DNA of 15,118 nucleotides. Source: Alkalimonas sp. (lineage in GTDB: Bacteria; Pseudomonadota; Gammaproteobacteria; Enterobacterales; Alteromonadaceae). A program made the position numbers and the translations under genes. Position 1 is the first letter of the stretch; each line of letters starts with the position of its first letter. Below the pieces are notes generated by a model. That model did no database searches. It was not told the DNA's origin and saw only the letters and a program-made list of their open reading frames with translations. The DNA lies in the NCBI GenBank assembly GCA_022565655.1, contig JAIUMG010000038.1, forward strand, positions 1 through 15,118, in the 5' to 3' direction. Positions 6,771 to 14,629 of the stretch are shown here, piece by piece.

Positions 6771-9323
6771 TTACGGGCAGCTGATGTTATCAGCTGCTTG
6801 CTCCTGAGCGACGATACGCACATCGGCCAGGCTGACCGTCAGAGCGCCAGCAGTTTCCAGATACATGGCAGAAAATACTTGCTGCAATGAAGAGCCTTGT
6901 TGCTGCAGGCACTGCAAAGGGACATCCAGCTGTGCCCATTCACCGTCGGCTTGGGCTTTCAATTGTTCGGCAACATTGACGGCACCCTCACAGGCATCGT
7001 TGCAATGCATACCCAGCCAGACCTCATCGGGTACGGCGCCTTGTCGTTTTAGCTCCACCACCAGGTGGCTGTTTGCTTCGCCATAACCGCGCAGATCGCG
7101 TGGGAAGGCACTGATAAAACTAAAGCGAGCCAGCTGCTCACCAGCAAACACAAAGCGGCGGGCATCTTCTTGTACCAGTCGGTCAAAGGTCCGGCTGCTA
7201 AGGCCTGGCAACTCCTGAACGCTGCTGGTTACGGCTGTGCTGTGCTCACCACTGTGCAAAAACAGCTGCCATGGGCTGCGCGGTGCCCGTTCAAATACCA
7301 CCAAGTCACTGAGTGCTTCATCATGAGTGATGGTCACAGGCAGCTCAGCGTCCAGCACGTTGGCATCGCCATAGCGCAAACCAAAGCCGTATGGCAGCAA
7401 TGGCTGGTAGTCGCTATCAAAGCGATTCACCACCGCTTGCTGAGGGGTTGCAGGCCATGAGAATGTCAGCTTGCCATGAAAGTCATGCTGCACCTGGCCG
7501 GCGGCGTCTTTTAAAATCACATCAGCCACACCTTCGCCTTCTGAGCCAGGTAGCCAAATGGCGACAAAAGCATCGGATGCATTCAGTTCAGGGTTTACCC
7601 ACATTGGGCGGCCACTGATGAAGAGCGATACCACTGGGATGCCTTCTGCCTGCAGCTGTTGCAACAGAGCAAGATCGGTTTTATTGCCACGCTGGTACTC
7701 CAGGTTATCGATATCACCATTGCCTTCGGCATAGGGCTCTTCGCCAAACACCACGATGGCGACATCGGGTCGTTGCTGATAGCTGCCATCCTCGCTTAGC
7801 TCCACGCTGCCACCAGCGGCAGCTACCTGACGGGCTATGCCGCCATAAATAGAGGTACCGCCAGGGAAGTCATCATTGGTATTGCCGGTGCCTTGCCAGC
7901 TGATAGTCCAGCCACCGGATTGCTGGCCAATATTGTCGGCGCCCGGGCCAGTGACCAGTAAGTGCTGTGTCGGGTCCAGTGGTAACAGTTGATCGTTGTT
8001 TTTTAATAACACCAAGGATTGGCGCACTGCTTCCCGAGCGATTTCTCTGTGTTCAGCTGCGCCAATCAGCTCCAGCCGTCCAGCCAGGGGGCGATTGGCC
8101 GGGCTTGGTTTATCAAACAGGCCTGCGCGTTTTTTCACGCGTAAAATACGGCGCACGGCATCATCAATGCGGCTCATTGGGATCACGCCACTTTCTACTT
8201 GCTCGATCAGGTTGTAGTACAATGGCTTCCAGGCATCGGTTGGTACCATGTAAATATCCAGGCCAGCCAAAGCTGCTTGCGGACAATCTGCATTGGTGCA
8301 ACCCGGGATCTGGCCATGACCATTCCAATCACCTACGATAAAGCCGTCAAAACCCATGCGTTCTTTTAGTACCTGGGTCATTAGGTAGTGATCACCGTGG
8401 ATCTTTTTGCCATTCCAGCTGTTAAAGGTGGCCATCACCGTCTGAGCGCCGGCGCTTAGCCCGCCAACATAGCCTTGAGCATGGATATCAAACAGCTCTT
8501 GCTCAGATACCTGGGCATCGCCCTGATCAATGCCATCGGTGGTCCCGCCATCACCGACAAAGTGTTTCACTGTGCTAATCACCCGGCGATCGCTGAGAAA
8601 GTCACCATCGGCGGCTCCCTGCAAGCCCGTCACAATGGCGGCGGCGTATTCACGAACAATTTCAGGATCTTCCGAGTAGCTTTCGTAGGTGCGGCCCCAG
8701 CGTGGGTCACGTGCTACGGCGACCGTGGGGGCAAACACCCAATCGATACCGGTCGCCATTACTTCACGGGCGGTTACTTCAGCAATACGCTCAATCAAAT
8801 CCGGGTTATTGGCAGCGCCCAGGCCAATGTTGTGTGGGAAGATGGTGGCACCAATCACATTGTTGTGGCCGTGGACTGCATCGGTCCCCCACATGGTTGG
8901 AATACTAATGCCGTTAAGGGAATCATCCATCGAGGCTTGGTACATGGACTCTGCCAACGCAATCCAATCGGCTGGGGTGGCGTATTTGTCATCATTCGGA
9001 AAAGCACCGCCGCCATTTAAATAGGAACCAAAACCATATTTACGCATGTCTTCAACGGTGATATCGCGGATCTCAGGCTGAATCATCTGAGCAATTTTCT
9101 GCTCCAGAGTCATGCTGGCTAGCAGTTCATCAATGGCACTTTCCATGGCCGGATCCGTCGGAACCGGGTTGGTAATCACCGGCCAAATCGACGGGTCTTT
9201 CTGGATTTCAGCTGCAGTGCTCGTGTTTGGCTGACTGCAACCGGTGATCATCATCAGGCCGGCTGTTGCCGCCAGTGGCCATTGCCACAGTGAGTGGGTC
9301 AGCATGTTTTTTTTCACGATCAT
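6771..9323 (-). CDS. GH3 beta-glucosidase / exo-beta-glucanase, lipoprotein, ExoP-like
   Basis: 850 residues. A lipoprotein signal peptide ends in the lipobox ITGC (C29); Ser follows the Cys, which by the Lol rule favours the outer membrane. The GH3 barrel domain spans about 50-405: GTDAVHG (146-152), RDPRWGRTYES (205-215), KHFVGDGG (253-260) and the nucleophile D332 in FIVGDW. The second domain (about 430-650) carries GEEPYAE (527-533), with E533 the likely acid/base by analogy with barley ExoI and marine ExoP, plus ISGRPMWVNP. A further C-terminal beta-sandwich-like region (about 655-850), with four cysteines, corresponds to the Exop_C domain of Pseudoalteromonas ExoP-type enzymes. Expected role: removal of glucose from non-reducing ends of beta-1,3/1,4-glucan oligomers in the periplasm. 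The start has AAGGAG 6 bases upstream. It follows the sugar transporter by 9 bp, so glucose release and uptake are co-expressed. Exact linkage preference cannot be read from sequence. Confidence 0.95.
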   Translation of the reverse strand: MIVKKNMLTHSLWQWPLAATAGLMMITGCSQPNTSTAAEIQKDPSIWPVITNPVPTDPAMESAIDELLASMTLEQKIAQMIQPEIRDITVEDMRKYGFGSYLNGGGAFPNDDKYATPADWIALAESMYQASMDDSLNGISIPTMWGTDAVHGHNNVIGATIFPHNIGLGAANNPDLIERIAEVTAREVMATGIDWVFAPTVAVARDPRWGRTYESYSEDPEIVREYAAAIVTGLQGAADGDFLSDRRVISTVKHFVGDGGTTDGIDQGDAQVSEQELFDIHAQGYVGGLSAGAQTVMATFNSWNGKKIHGDHYLMTQVLKERMGFDGFIVGDWNGHGQIPGCTNADCPQAALAGLDIYMVPTDAWKPLYYNLIEQVESGVIPMSRIDDAVRRILRVKKRAGLFDKPSPANRPLAGRLELIGAAEHREIAREAVRQSLVLLKNNDQLLPLDPTQHLLVTGPGADNIGQQSGGWTISWQGTGNTNDDFPGGTSIYGGIARQVAAAGGSVELSEDGSYQQRPDVAIVVFGEEPYAEGNGDIDNLEYQRGNKTDLALLQQLQAEGIPVVSLFISGRPMWVNPELNASDAFVAIWLPGSEGEGVADVILKDAAGQVQHDFHGKLTFSWPATPQQAVVNRFDSDYQPLLPYGFGLRYGDANVLDAELPVTITHDEALSDLVVFERAPRSPWQLFLHSGEHSTAVTSSVQELPGLSSRTFDRLVQEDARRFVFAGEQLARFSFISAFPRDLRGYGEANSHLVVELKRQGAVPDEVWLGMHCNDACEGAVNVAEQLKAQADGEWAQLDVPLQCLQQQGSSLQQVFSAMYLETAGALTVSLADVRIVAQEQAADNISCP

Positions 9324-9332
9324 GATGGCTCC

Positions 9333-10601
9333 TTATGCGTGTTCGTTGCTGGGCAGGGTTTTTGGTTTATGGCCTTTCAGACCATAAAAGGCAATATAGA
9401 CATAACATAGCAGTGGTAAAATAAAGGCGTTTTGCACACCGAAACTATCTGCCAGTACGCCTTGCATCAGTGGCACTATAGCACCGCCGACAATGGCCAG
9501 GCATAAGATGCCAGAGCCTTGCCCGGTCAGGTGTTTCAGGCCATGAATCGCCAGGCTGAAAATGGTAGGAAACATAATGGAATTACATAAACCAACCAGT
9601 AACAAAGACCACATGGCCAGTTTACCTTCAGAAAGAATCGTCAGGGCAATGAGAAGTACAGCACAGATTGCGTTAAACGCCAGCGCCTTCCCTGCATCCA
9701 CTTTTTGCATGGCGGCCGCGCCAATAAAGCGACCAAGCATTGCGCCGCCAAAGTACCAGGCAATGTAGTGGGCCGCTTCGGCTTCAGGCATGCCGCCGAT
9801 ATGTGGCATCGACAAGTAACTGACCAGGAAGCTACCAATACCTACTTCGGCTCCGACATAGACAAAAATACCAATGGCGCCGAGCACCAGGTGGCGGTGT
9901 TGCCAGGCCGAGCCTTGCAGCTGGATTGGAATGCTTTGATCTTTCTTGCCTAATTTAGGTAGCTTGATCCAGGCAAAAATAATGGCAAGTATCACCAGAG
10001 ATGCGGCCAGAATTAAATAGGGGAGTTGTACGGTGGATTTAGTGACTTCACCTGGCGCTGGAGCCTCCATGCCTGAGAAAATTAACCAGGCACCAAAGAA
10101 AGGTGCGACCGTGGTGCCTAAGGAGTTGAAAGCCTGCGTCATGGTCAGGCGGGATGAAGCCGTTTCGGGCTTGCCAAGTACGCTGACATAGGGATTGGCG
10201 GCAACTTGCAAAATGGTGATGCCGGAAGCCAATACAAATAAAGCAAATAAGAACATGCCATACACATGCATGGCTGCAGCTGGATAAAACAGCAGGCAAC
10301 CAGCACCGGCAATCAGTAAGCCGGTGACGATCCCCGATTGATAGCCAATCCGACTTACCAGTATACCAGCTGGAATCGAGACCACGAAGTAGGCGCCAAA
10401 AAAGCAAAACTGGATCAGCATCGCCTGGGTGTAGGTCAGATCAAACAGCATCTGCAGGTAGGGGATCAGGATGTCATTTAGACAAGTAATAAAGCCCCAA
10501 ATGAAAAATAGTGATGTAAGTGATGTTAGTGCAAAACGGTAATTACCCGGTTTGCTTGGCTGTGCCGCGTCTTGGACGGGTGCAATAGGTGCAGTTGCCA
10601 T
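9333..10601 (-). CDS. FucP/GluP-type sugar:cation symporter (MFS), probable glucose importer
   Basis: 422 residues with about 12 membrane segments. The first helix contains TSLFFIWGFITCLNDILIPYLQ; D43 in LNDILIP matches the proton-coupling D46 of E. coli FucP. The motif LQVAANPYVSVLG (131-143) carries Q132 where FucP has E135, the usual state in glucose/galactose and N-acetylglucosamine carriers of this family. It should import a monosaccharide with H+ or Na+ across the inner membrane; glucose is the likeliest because the next gene is a periplasmic beta-glucosidase. I chose the ATG at 10601 (MATAPIAP) because AGGGGGG lies just upstream. A longer reading from 10649 adds 16 polar residues without a ribosome site. 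First gene of the operon, with its promoter at 10710-10737. Confidence 0.92.
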   Translation of the reverse strand: MATAPIAPVQDAAQPSKPGNYRFALTSLTSLFFIWGFITCLNDILIPYLQMLFDLTYTQAMLIQFCFFGAYFVVSIPAGILVSRIGYQSGIVTGLLIAGAGCLLFYPAAAMHVYGMFLFALFVLASGITILQVAANPYVSVLGKPETASSRLTMTQAFNSLGTTVAPFFGAWLIFSGMEAPAPGEVTKSTVQLPYLILAASLVILAIIFAWIKLPKLGKKDQSIPIQLQGSAWQHRHLVLGAIGIFVYVGAEVGIGSFLVSYLSMPHIGGMPEAEAAHYIAWYFGGAMLGRFIGAAAMQKVDAGKALAFNAICAVLLIALTILSEGKLAMWSLLLVGLCNSIMFPTIFSLAIHGLKHLTGQGSGILCLAIVGGAIVPLMQGVLADSFGVQNAFILPLLCYVYIAFYGLKGHKPKTLPSNEHA

Positions 10602-10663
10602 AGGATCCCCCCTGTATTTTTGTCTGGTTTTGGCAGCGACCTGTTGCATATTGATGAAACCAT

Positions 10664-10692
10664 TTGACGCTACACTCGCTGCATACTAGTAT
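10664..10692 (+). promoter_or_regulatory. Sigma-70-type promoter of the GH1-symporter operon
   Basis: TTGACG (10664-10669) and TAGTAT (10687-10692) with a 17-bp spacer on the plus strand. The operator begins at the very next base, exactly as at the receptor promoter. The -10 lies in a 12-bp palindrome CATACTAGTATG (10682-10693), which may be chance or a second protein site. The expected leader is about 90 bases and holds a weak 6-bp hairpin (10761-10766 with 10780-10785) just before the start codon. Confidence 0.7.
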
Positions 10693-10712
10693 GAATGTAA
10701 GCGCTTTCATTT
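10693..10712. promoter_or_regulatory. LacI-family operator between GH1 and transporter promoters
   Basis: GAATGTAAGCGCTTTCATTT is a near-palindrome that differs from the receptor operator at only two of 20 positions. It follows the -10 of the GH1 promoter without a gap and overlaps the last three bases of the -10 proposed for the transporter promoter. One bound repressor could therefore block both transcription units. Confidence 0.87.
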
Positions 10713-10737
10713 ATAACATAACTCAGACTGATGGCAA
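10710..10737 (-). promoter_or_regulatory. Probable promoter of the transporter-GH3 operon
   Basis: On the minus strand TTGCCA (10737-10732), a 16-bp spacer, and TATAAA (10715-10710). The start would fall near 10703, inside the operator, with a leader of about 100 bases to the transporter ATG. It faces the GH1 promoter, so the two polymerase footprints would overlap. The call is from motif match and position only. Confidence 0.55.
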
Positions 10738-10788
10738 TGCTTTTATTCAATTTTTAGCCGTTTCAGCAGACAAAAAAGACTGAAAACT

Positions 10789-12144
10789 ATGAAAATAAAC
10801 CTACCAAAGACGTCGCAACTACTTGATAATAAATTTATTTTCGGGGTGGCGACTGCTGCTTTTCAAATTGAAGGGGGGGCGGACAGTCGCTTGCCTTGTA
10901 TTTGGGACGATTTTTGCAGCCAGCCAGGCCGCATTAAGGATGGCTCAGATGGCCTGGTGGCCTGTGACCATATCCACAGGTGGCAAGACGATCTGGAGTT
11001 GATTGAAAGCCTGCATGTCGATGCCTACCGTTTTTCCGTCGCCTGGGGGCGGGTGATCAATGCAGATGGCAGCATCAATCAGCAAGGCATGGATTTTTAC
11101 AGCCAACTGTTGGATGCTTTGCAAGCGAAAGGCATCAAAGCCTTTGTCACCTTGTATCACTGGGATCTGCCAAGCTATTTGCAACAACAAGGCGGCTGGC
11201 TGAATCGCAACATTGTGGATAAATTTAGAGATTATGCCGACAAGGTCAGTCAGGCCTTTGGCGATCGGGTGTACTCGTATGCCACCTTAAATGAACCGTT
11301 TTGCAGCGCTTATCTTGGCTATGAAGCGGGCATTCATGCGCCGGGGGTGCAAGACCGGCAATCCGGCCGTCAGGTGGCGCATCATTTGTTGCTGGCGCAT
11401 GGCGCTGCGATGCAGGTGCTGCAAAAAAACTGCCCAACGGCCCTCAATGGTATCGTCGTCAATGTTAGCCCTTGCTATGCAGCCTCGGCCTCAGAAGCCG
11501 ATAAAAGGGCGGCACAAATGGCAGATAGCTATCACAATCAATGGTATATTCAGCCTTTGCTTGAAGGAAGCTACCCCGATTTATTGCAGCAGCTGCCGGA
11601 GCATGAGAGACCGGTGATTGAAGAGGGTGACATGGCGCTTATCGCCCAGCCGCTGGATTATCTGGGCATTAACTATTACACCCGTACGGTGTTTGAAGCC
11701 ACGTCTCAAGGCTGGTTCCGGGATGTTAAGCCAACGACGGCACCTTTGACTGAGATGGGCTGGGAGGTTTTCCCGCAAGGCTTAACAGAAATACTGCTTA
11801 GTTTGCATCAACGCTATGCCTTGCCGCCGGTGTATATTACCGAAAATGGCGCGGCGATGCCGGATGAGTTGCTACAGGGGCAGGTGGATGATCCGCGTCG
11901 AGTGGCTTACTTTGAGCAACACTTACTGGCTGTGCATGCTGCGATTGAGCAAGGCGTTCGCATAGGCGGTTACTTTGCCTGGAGTTTGATGGATAATTTT
12001 GAGTGGGCAGAGGGCTACCTGAAGCGGTTTGGTATTGTCTATGTCGATTACCCAACACAGCAACGAACGATGAAAACCAGCGGCTTGGCTTTACAGCAGC
12101 TGTTTCAGTCGAAAAAAAATAAAGCTCTCAATCCTATAAGCTGA
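10789..12144 (+). CDS. GH1 beta-glucosidase, cytoplasmic
   Basis: 451 residues, the usual length for a single-domain GH1 (beta/alpha)8 enzyme. Seen: the N-terminal FIFGVATAAFQIEGG (16-30), DAYRFSVAWGRV (78-89), the acid/base E169 in TLNEP, the nucleophile E352 in YITENG, and the C-terminal substrate-binding block FAWSLMDNFEWAEGY (396-410). RFSVAW is followed by Gly where Pro is more usual. With no signal peptide it should act in the cytoplasm on cellobiose, laminaribiose or other short beta-glucosides; a 6-phospho substrate is unlikely because its partner is a cation symporter rather than a PTS. The ATG at 10789 fits the family start, but the ribosome site is weak (only AAGAC-like sequence about 10 bases upstream). 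The stop is 7 bp before the symporter, so the two are co-transcribed. Confidence 0.96.
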   Translation: MKINLPKTSQLLDNKFIFGVATAAFQIEGGADSRLPCIWDDFCSQPGRIKDGSDGLVACDHIHRWQDDLELIESLHVDAYRFSVAWGRVINADGSINQQGMDFYSQLLDALQAKGIKAFVTLYHWDLPSYLQQQGGWLNRNIVDKFRDYADKVSQAFGDRVYSYATLNEPFCSAYLGYEAGIHAPGVQDRQSGRQVAHHLLLAHGAAMQVLQKNCPTALNGIVVNVSPCYAASASEADKRAAQMADSYHNQWYIQPLLEGSYPDLLQQLPEHERPVIEEGDMALIAQPLDYLGINYYTRTVFEATSQGWFRDVKPTTAPLTEMGWEVFPQGLTEILLSLHQRYALPPVYITENGAAMPDELLQGQVDDPRRVAYFEQHLLAVHAAIEQGVRIGGYFAWSLMDNFEWAEGYLKRFGIVYVDYPTQQRTMKTSGLALQQLFQSKKNKALNPIS

Positions 12145-12151
12145 GGTGGCT

Positions 12152-13525
12152 ATGCAAGTTAAGACGACGCCAATCACCAATGCGTTGAGCAAAAAAGAAA
12201 AAATAGCCTACGGTCTGGGCGATACCGCCAGCAACATTGTGTTTCAGACGGTGATGCTGTTTTTAACTTTTTTCTACACCGATATCTTTGGTATTTCGCC
12301 CGCAGTGGTGGGCACTATGTTTTTAGTGGTACGCATCATCGATGCGGTGACCGATCCATTGATGGGCATACTGGCGGATAAAACCAAAAGTCGTCATGGT
12401 CAGTATCGGCCTTATCTGTTGTGGTTGGCCATTCCGTTTGCGTTTTTCAGCGTGCTGGCTTTCACCACGCCGGATTTATCAGAGCAAGGCAAGGTCATTT
12501 ATGCCTTTGTCAGTTATACCTTTCTGATGCTGGCTTACACCGCCATCAATATTCCCTATTCTGCTTTGGGTGGGGTATTAACCGCCAACCCGGCTGAGCG
12601 GGTCTCGGTGCAATCGTATCGTTTTGTGTTTGGCATGTTAGGTGGTTTACTGGTAACAGCGCTGACCATTCCGTTGGTTGGTTTTTTTGGTCAGGGCGAT
12701 CAGGCGAAAGGCTATCAATTGACCATTGCTGCCATGAGTGTGTTGGGCATGGTCTTGTTTTTTCTTTGCTTTTTAGGAACTAAAGAACGTGTTAGTACCC
12801 CTGAGGAACAACGGATTGGTTTTGGCAGCAGTTTGGCGCAGCTGTGGTTAAATGAACCCTGGCGCATCTTGTGCCTGGCGGCGCTTTTCCTGTTAACCGG
12901 CATGGTGCTGCGCACCACCCTAGCGATTTATTACGTGAAATACTATCTGATGATGGATGATCTGGTCACCTGGTTTGTCACCATTGGCATGATAGGCAAT
13001 ATCCTTGGTTGTGCCTGCGCTCAGTTTGTCAGCAACCGGATAGATAAAGTGCGCGCTTATATTATTTTGCAATGCATCGCGGCCTTCATTTGCGCTATGA
13101 GCTTTTTTATTGGCCCGGAGCAGTGGCTGCTGGCTTGTGTATTGTATTTTTTCTGGGGTTTCTTCCTGCAAATGGCGACGCCGATGCTGTGGGCAAAAAT
13201 GGCTGATACGGTCGATTACGGCCACTGGAAAACCGGAGTTCGCATTACGGGTTTAGTTTATTCATCAATTATTTTCTTTATTAAACTGGGATTAGCCTTA
13301 GGGGGGGCTCTGGCTGGGTGGTTGCTGGCTTTGTATCAGTACCAGCCAGCCATTGAGCAAACCGCTGAAGCCAAGCAAGGTATTTTGTTATCTTTTACGC
13401 TCTACCCAGCGATAGGCTCTATTCTGGTGGCGCTGGTGATGAGCCGGTATATTCTGACACAAAGCCGGGTGCAGTCGATTGCCCGTGATCTGGTCGAGCG
13501 TGAAGCGAAGGCCGCTGGTGGCTAA
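12152..13525 (+). CDS. GPH-family (MelB-like) sugar:cation symporter, probable beta-glucoside importer
   Basis: 457 residues, about 12 membrane helices. The N-terminus KIAYGLGDTASN, and RIIDAVTDPLMGILADKTKSR soon after, are typical of the glycoside-pentoside-hexuronide:cation family. D64 and D68 in the second helix correspond to the cation-site aspartates D55 and D59 of MelB, and D24 to its sugar-site D19. Near the C-terminal half WAKMADTVDYGHWKTGVR is the expected cytoplasmic loop motif. It should bring a disaccharide or oligosaccharide with Na+ or H+ into the cytoplasm, where the preceding GH1 enzyme would cleave it. I chose ATG 12152, which has GAGG 5 bases upstream overlapping the GH1 stop, over the GTG at 12146. 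No terminator with a U-tract follows in the 84 bp before the regulator gene. Confidence 0.93.
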   Translation: MQVKTTPITNALSKKEKIAYGLGDTASNIVFQTVMLFLTFFYTDIFGISPAVVGTMFLVVRIIDAVTDPLMGILADKTKSRHGQYRPYLLWLAIPFAFFSVLAFTTPDLSEQGKVIYAFVSYTFLMLAYTAINIPYSALGGVLTANPAERVSVQSYRFVFGMLGGLLVTALTIPLVGFFGQGDQAKGYQLTIAAMSVLGMVLFFLCFLGTKERVSTPEEQRIGFGSSLAQLWLNEPWRILCLAALFLLTGMVLRTTLAIYYVKYYLMMDDLVTWFVTIGMIGNILGCACAQFVSNRIDKVRAYIILQCIAAFICAMSFFIGPEQWLLACVLYFFWGFFLQMATPMLWAKMADTVDYGHWKTGVRITGLVYSSIIFFIKLGLALGGALAGWLLALYQYQPAIEQTAEAKQGILLSFTLYPAIGSILVALVMSRYILTQSRVQSIARDLVEREAKAAGG

Positions 13526-13609
13526 GCCGCTGCTCATGGTAATCTGTTATCATCAACAGTCAGACGCTTTCGTTGGTTCAACTTGCTATAAGGAAAAACA
13601 CACGACGCC

Positions 13610-14623
13610 ATGGCCACGATTTACGAAGTATCTAAATTAGCGGGGGTCTCGCTGGCCACCGTGTCACGGGTGATGAATAAGAATACGCCGGTGCGCGAAG
13701 CAACCCGGTTGAAGGTCTTGGCGGCCATGGAAGAGTTGGGCTACCGGCCTAACTCTATCGCTCAGTCGCTGGCATCCAATCGTTCCAATAGCATCGGGAT
13801 TCTGGTTTCAGAGCTGTACGGGCCTTTTTATGGCGCCATGATCAGCAGCATCGAAGCCGAGTTCAGAGCCGCAGGCAAGCACGTTATTATTGCGGCTGGC
13901 CACAGTGAAGAAAGCACCGAGCAAGATGGCATTGAGTTTTTGATCAATCGCAACTGCGATGCTCTGATCCTGCATGTCGAAGCGGTCAGCGATGACTACT
14001 TGATCACGTTAAGCCAGGGCGATACCCCCATCGTGTTGATTAATCGGCAGATCCCTGCCATTCAGTCTCAATGCATTAGTTTGAACAATAAACTCGGTGG
14101 CTATTTGGCGACTCGTTTATTGTTGGAAAAAGGCCATCGGCAGTTGGCTTATATATCAGGCCCGCTATGGAAAACCGATGCCAAAGAGCGTTATCGCGGC
14201 CACCAGCTGGCGTTGCAGGAATATGGTTTAACTCAAGACGAGCGGCTGTTTTTTGAAGGCGACTTCCATGAGAGTGGTGGCAGCGATGGCGTTGCAAAGT
14301 TTCTTCAGCAAGGGCAACACTTTACCGGCCTTATTTGCGGTAACGATGAAATGGCCTCGGGTGCCATGACCGAAGCCCGGGAGCGCGGTTTAGACATCCC
14401 TAATGATCTGTCGATTGTTGGCTACGATAACGTCATGCTTAGCCATTACACCTACCCGAAACTCAGCACCATCGATTACCCTATTGCCGCCATGGGGCAA
14501 ATGGCCGCACGCTGGGTGCTTAAAAATATTTACCAGCAAGACAAGCTCGATCTGCAATTGGTGTTTGAACCCAAAGTGATCGAGCGAGATTCTTGTATGG
14601 CAACATCAACGAGTGCGGAATAA
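13610..14623 (+). CDS. LacI-family transcriptional repressor, probable regulator of this locus
   Basis: 337 residues. The helix-turn-helix (2-22) reads MATIYEVSKLAGVSLATVSR, the hinge helix has PNSIAQSLA with L54 as the likely minor-groove leucine, and a sugar-binding domain of the GalR/LacI type follows from about residue 60 (SIGILVSELYGPFYG; late motif SIVGYDNV). The TVSR recognition helix is the type that binds TG-N-AA-N-CG-N-TT-N-CA operators, as CcpA does, and both palindromes in this window fit that pattern exactly. It probably senses glucose, cellobiose or a similar sugar. The nearest AAGGA (13590-13594) is 15 bases from the ATG, further than usual, so translation may be weak; no earlier in-frame start exists before a stop at 13589. 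The 84-bp gap before it has no strong terminator, so read-through from the GH1-symporter operon is likely. Convergent with the next gene, 6 bp apart. Confidence 0.95.
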   Translation: MATIYEVSKLAGVSLATVSRVMNKNTPVREATRLKVLAAMEELGYRPNSIAQSLASNRSNSIGILVSELYGPFYGAMISSIEAEFRAAGKHVIIAAGHSEESTEQDGIEFLINRNCDALILHVEAVSDDYLITLSQGDTPIVLINRQIPAIQSQCISLNNKLGGYLATRLLLEKGHRQLAYISGPLWKTDAKERYRGHQLALQEYGLTQDERLFFEGDFHESGGSDGVAKFLQQGQHFTGLICGNDEMASGAMTEARERGLDIPNDLSIVGYDNVMLSHYTYPKLSTIDYPIAAMGQMAARWVLKNIYQQDKLDLQLVFEPKVIERDSCMATSTSAE

Positions 14624-14629
14624 AAAGAG

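Noticed and set aside
8475..9020. 181-codon plus-strand reading frame
   Set aside because: It is antisense to the catalytic barrel of the GH3 gene, has no ribosome site or recognisable domain, and is a by-product of codon bias.
10602..10649. Longer start of the FucP/GluP-type transporter
   Set aside because: There is no ribosome site before 10649, while AGGGGGG precedes the ATG at 10601.
10682..10693. 12-bp palindrome CATACTAGTATG as a separate operator
   Set aside because: It is not repeated elsewhere in the window and is explained at least partly by the -10 element it contains.
13544..13559. Small inverted repeat CTGTT/AACAG after the symporter gene
   Set aside because: A 5-bp stem with no T-run is too weak to call a terminator.
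13551..13580. Possible third operator before the regulator gene (GACGCTTTCGTT resembles the right half of the operator)
   Set aside because: Only a half-site matches; the left half shows no symmetry with it, so autoregulation through this site is not supported.
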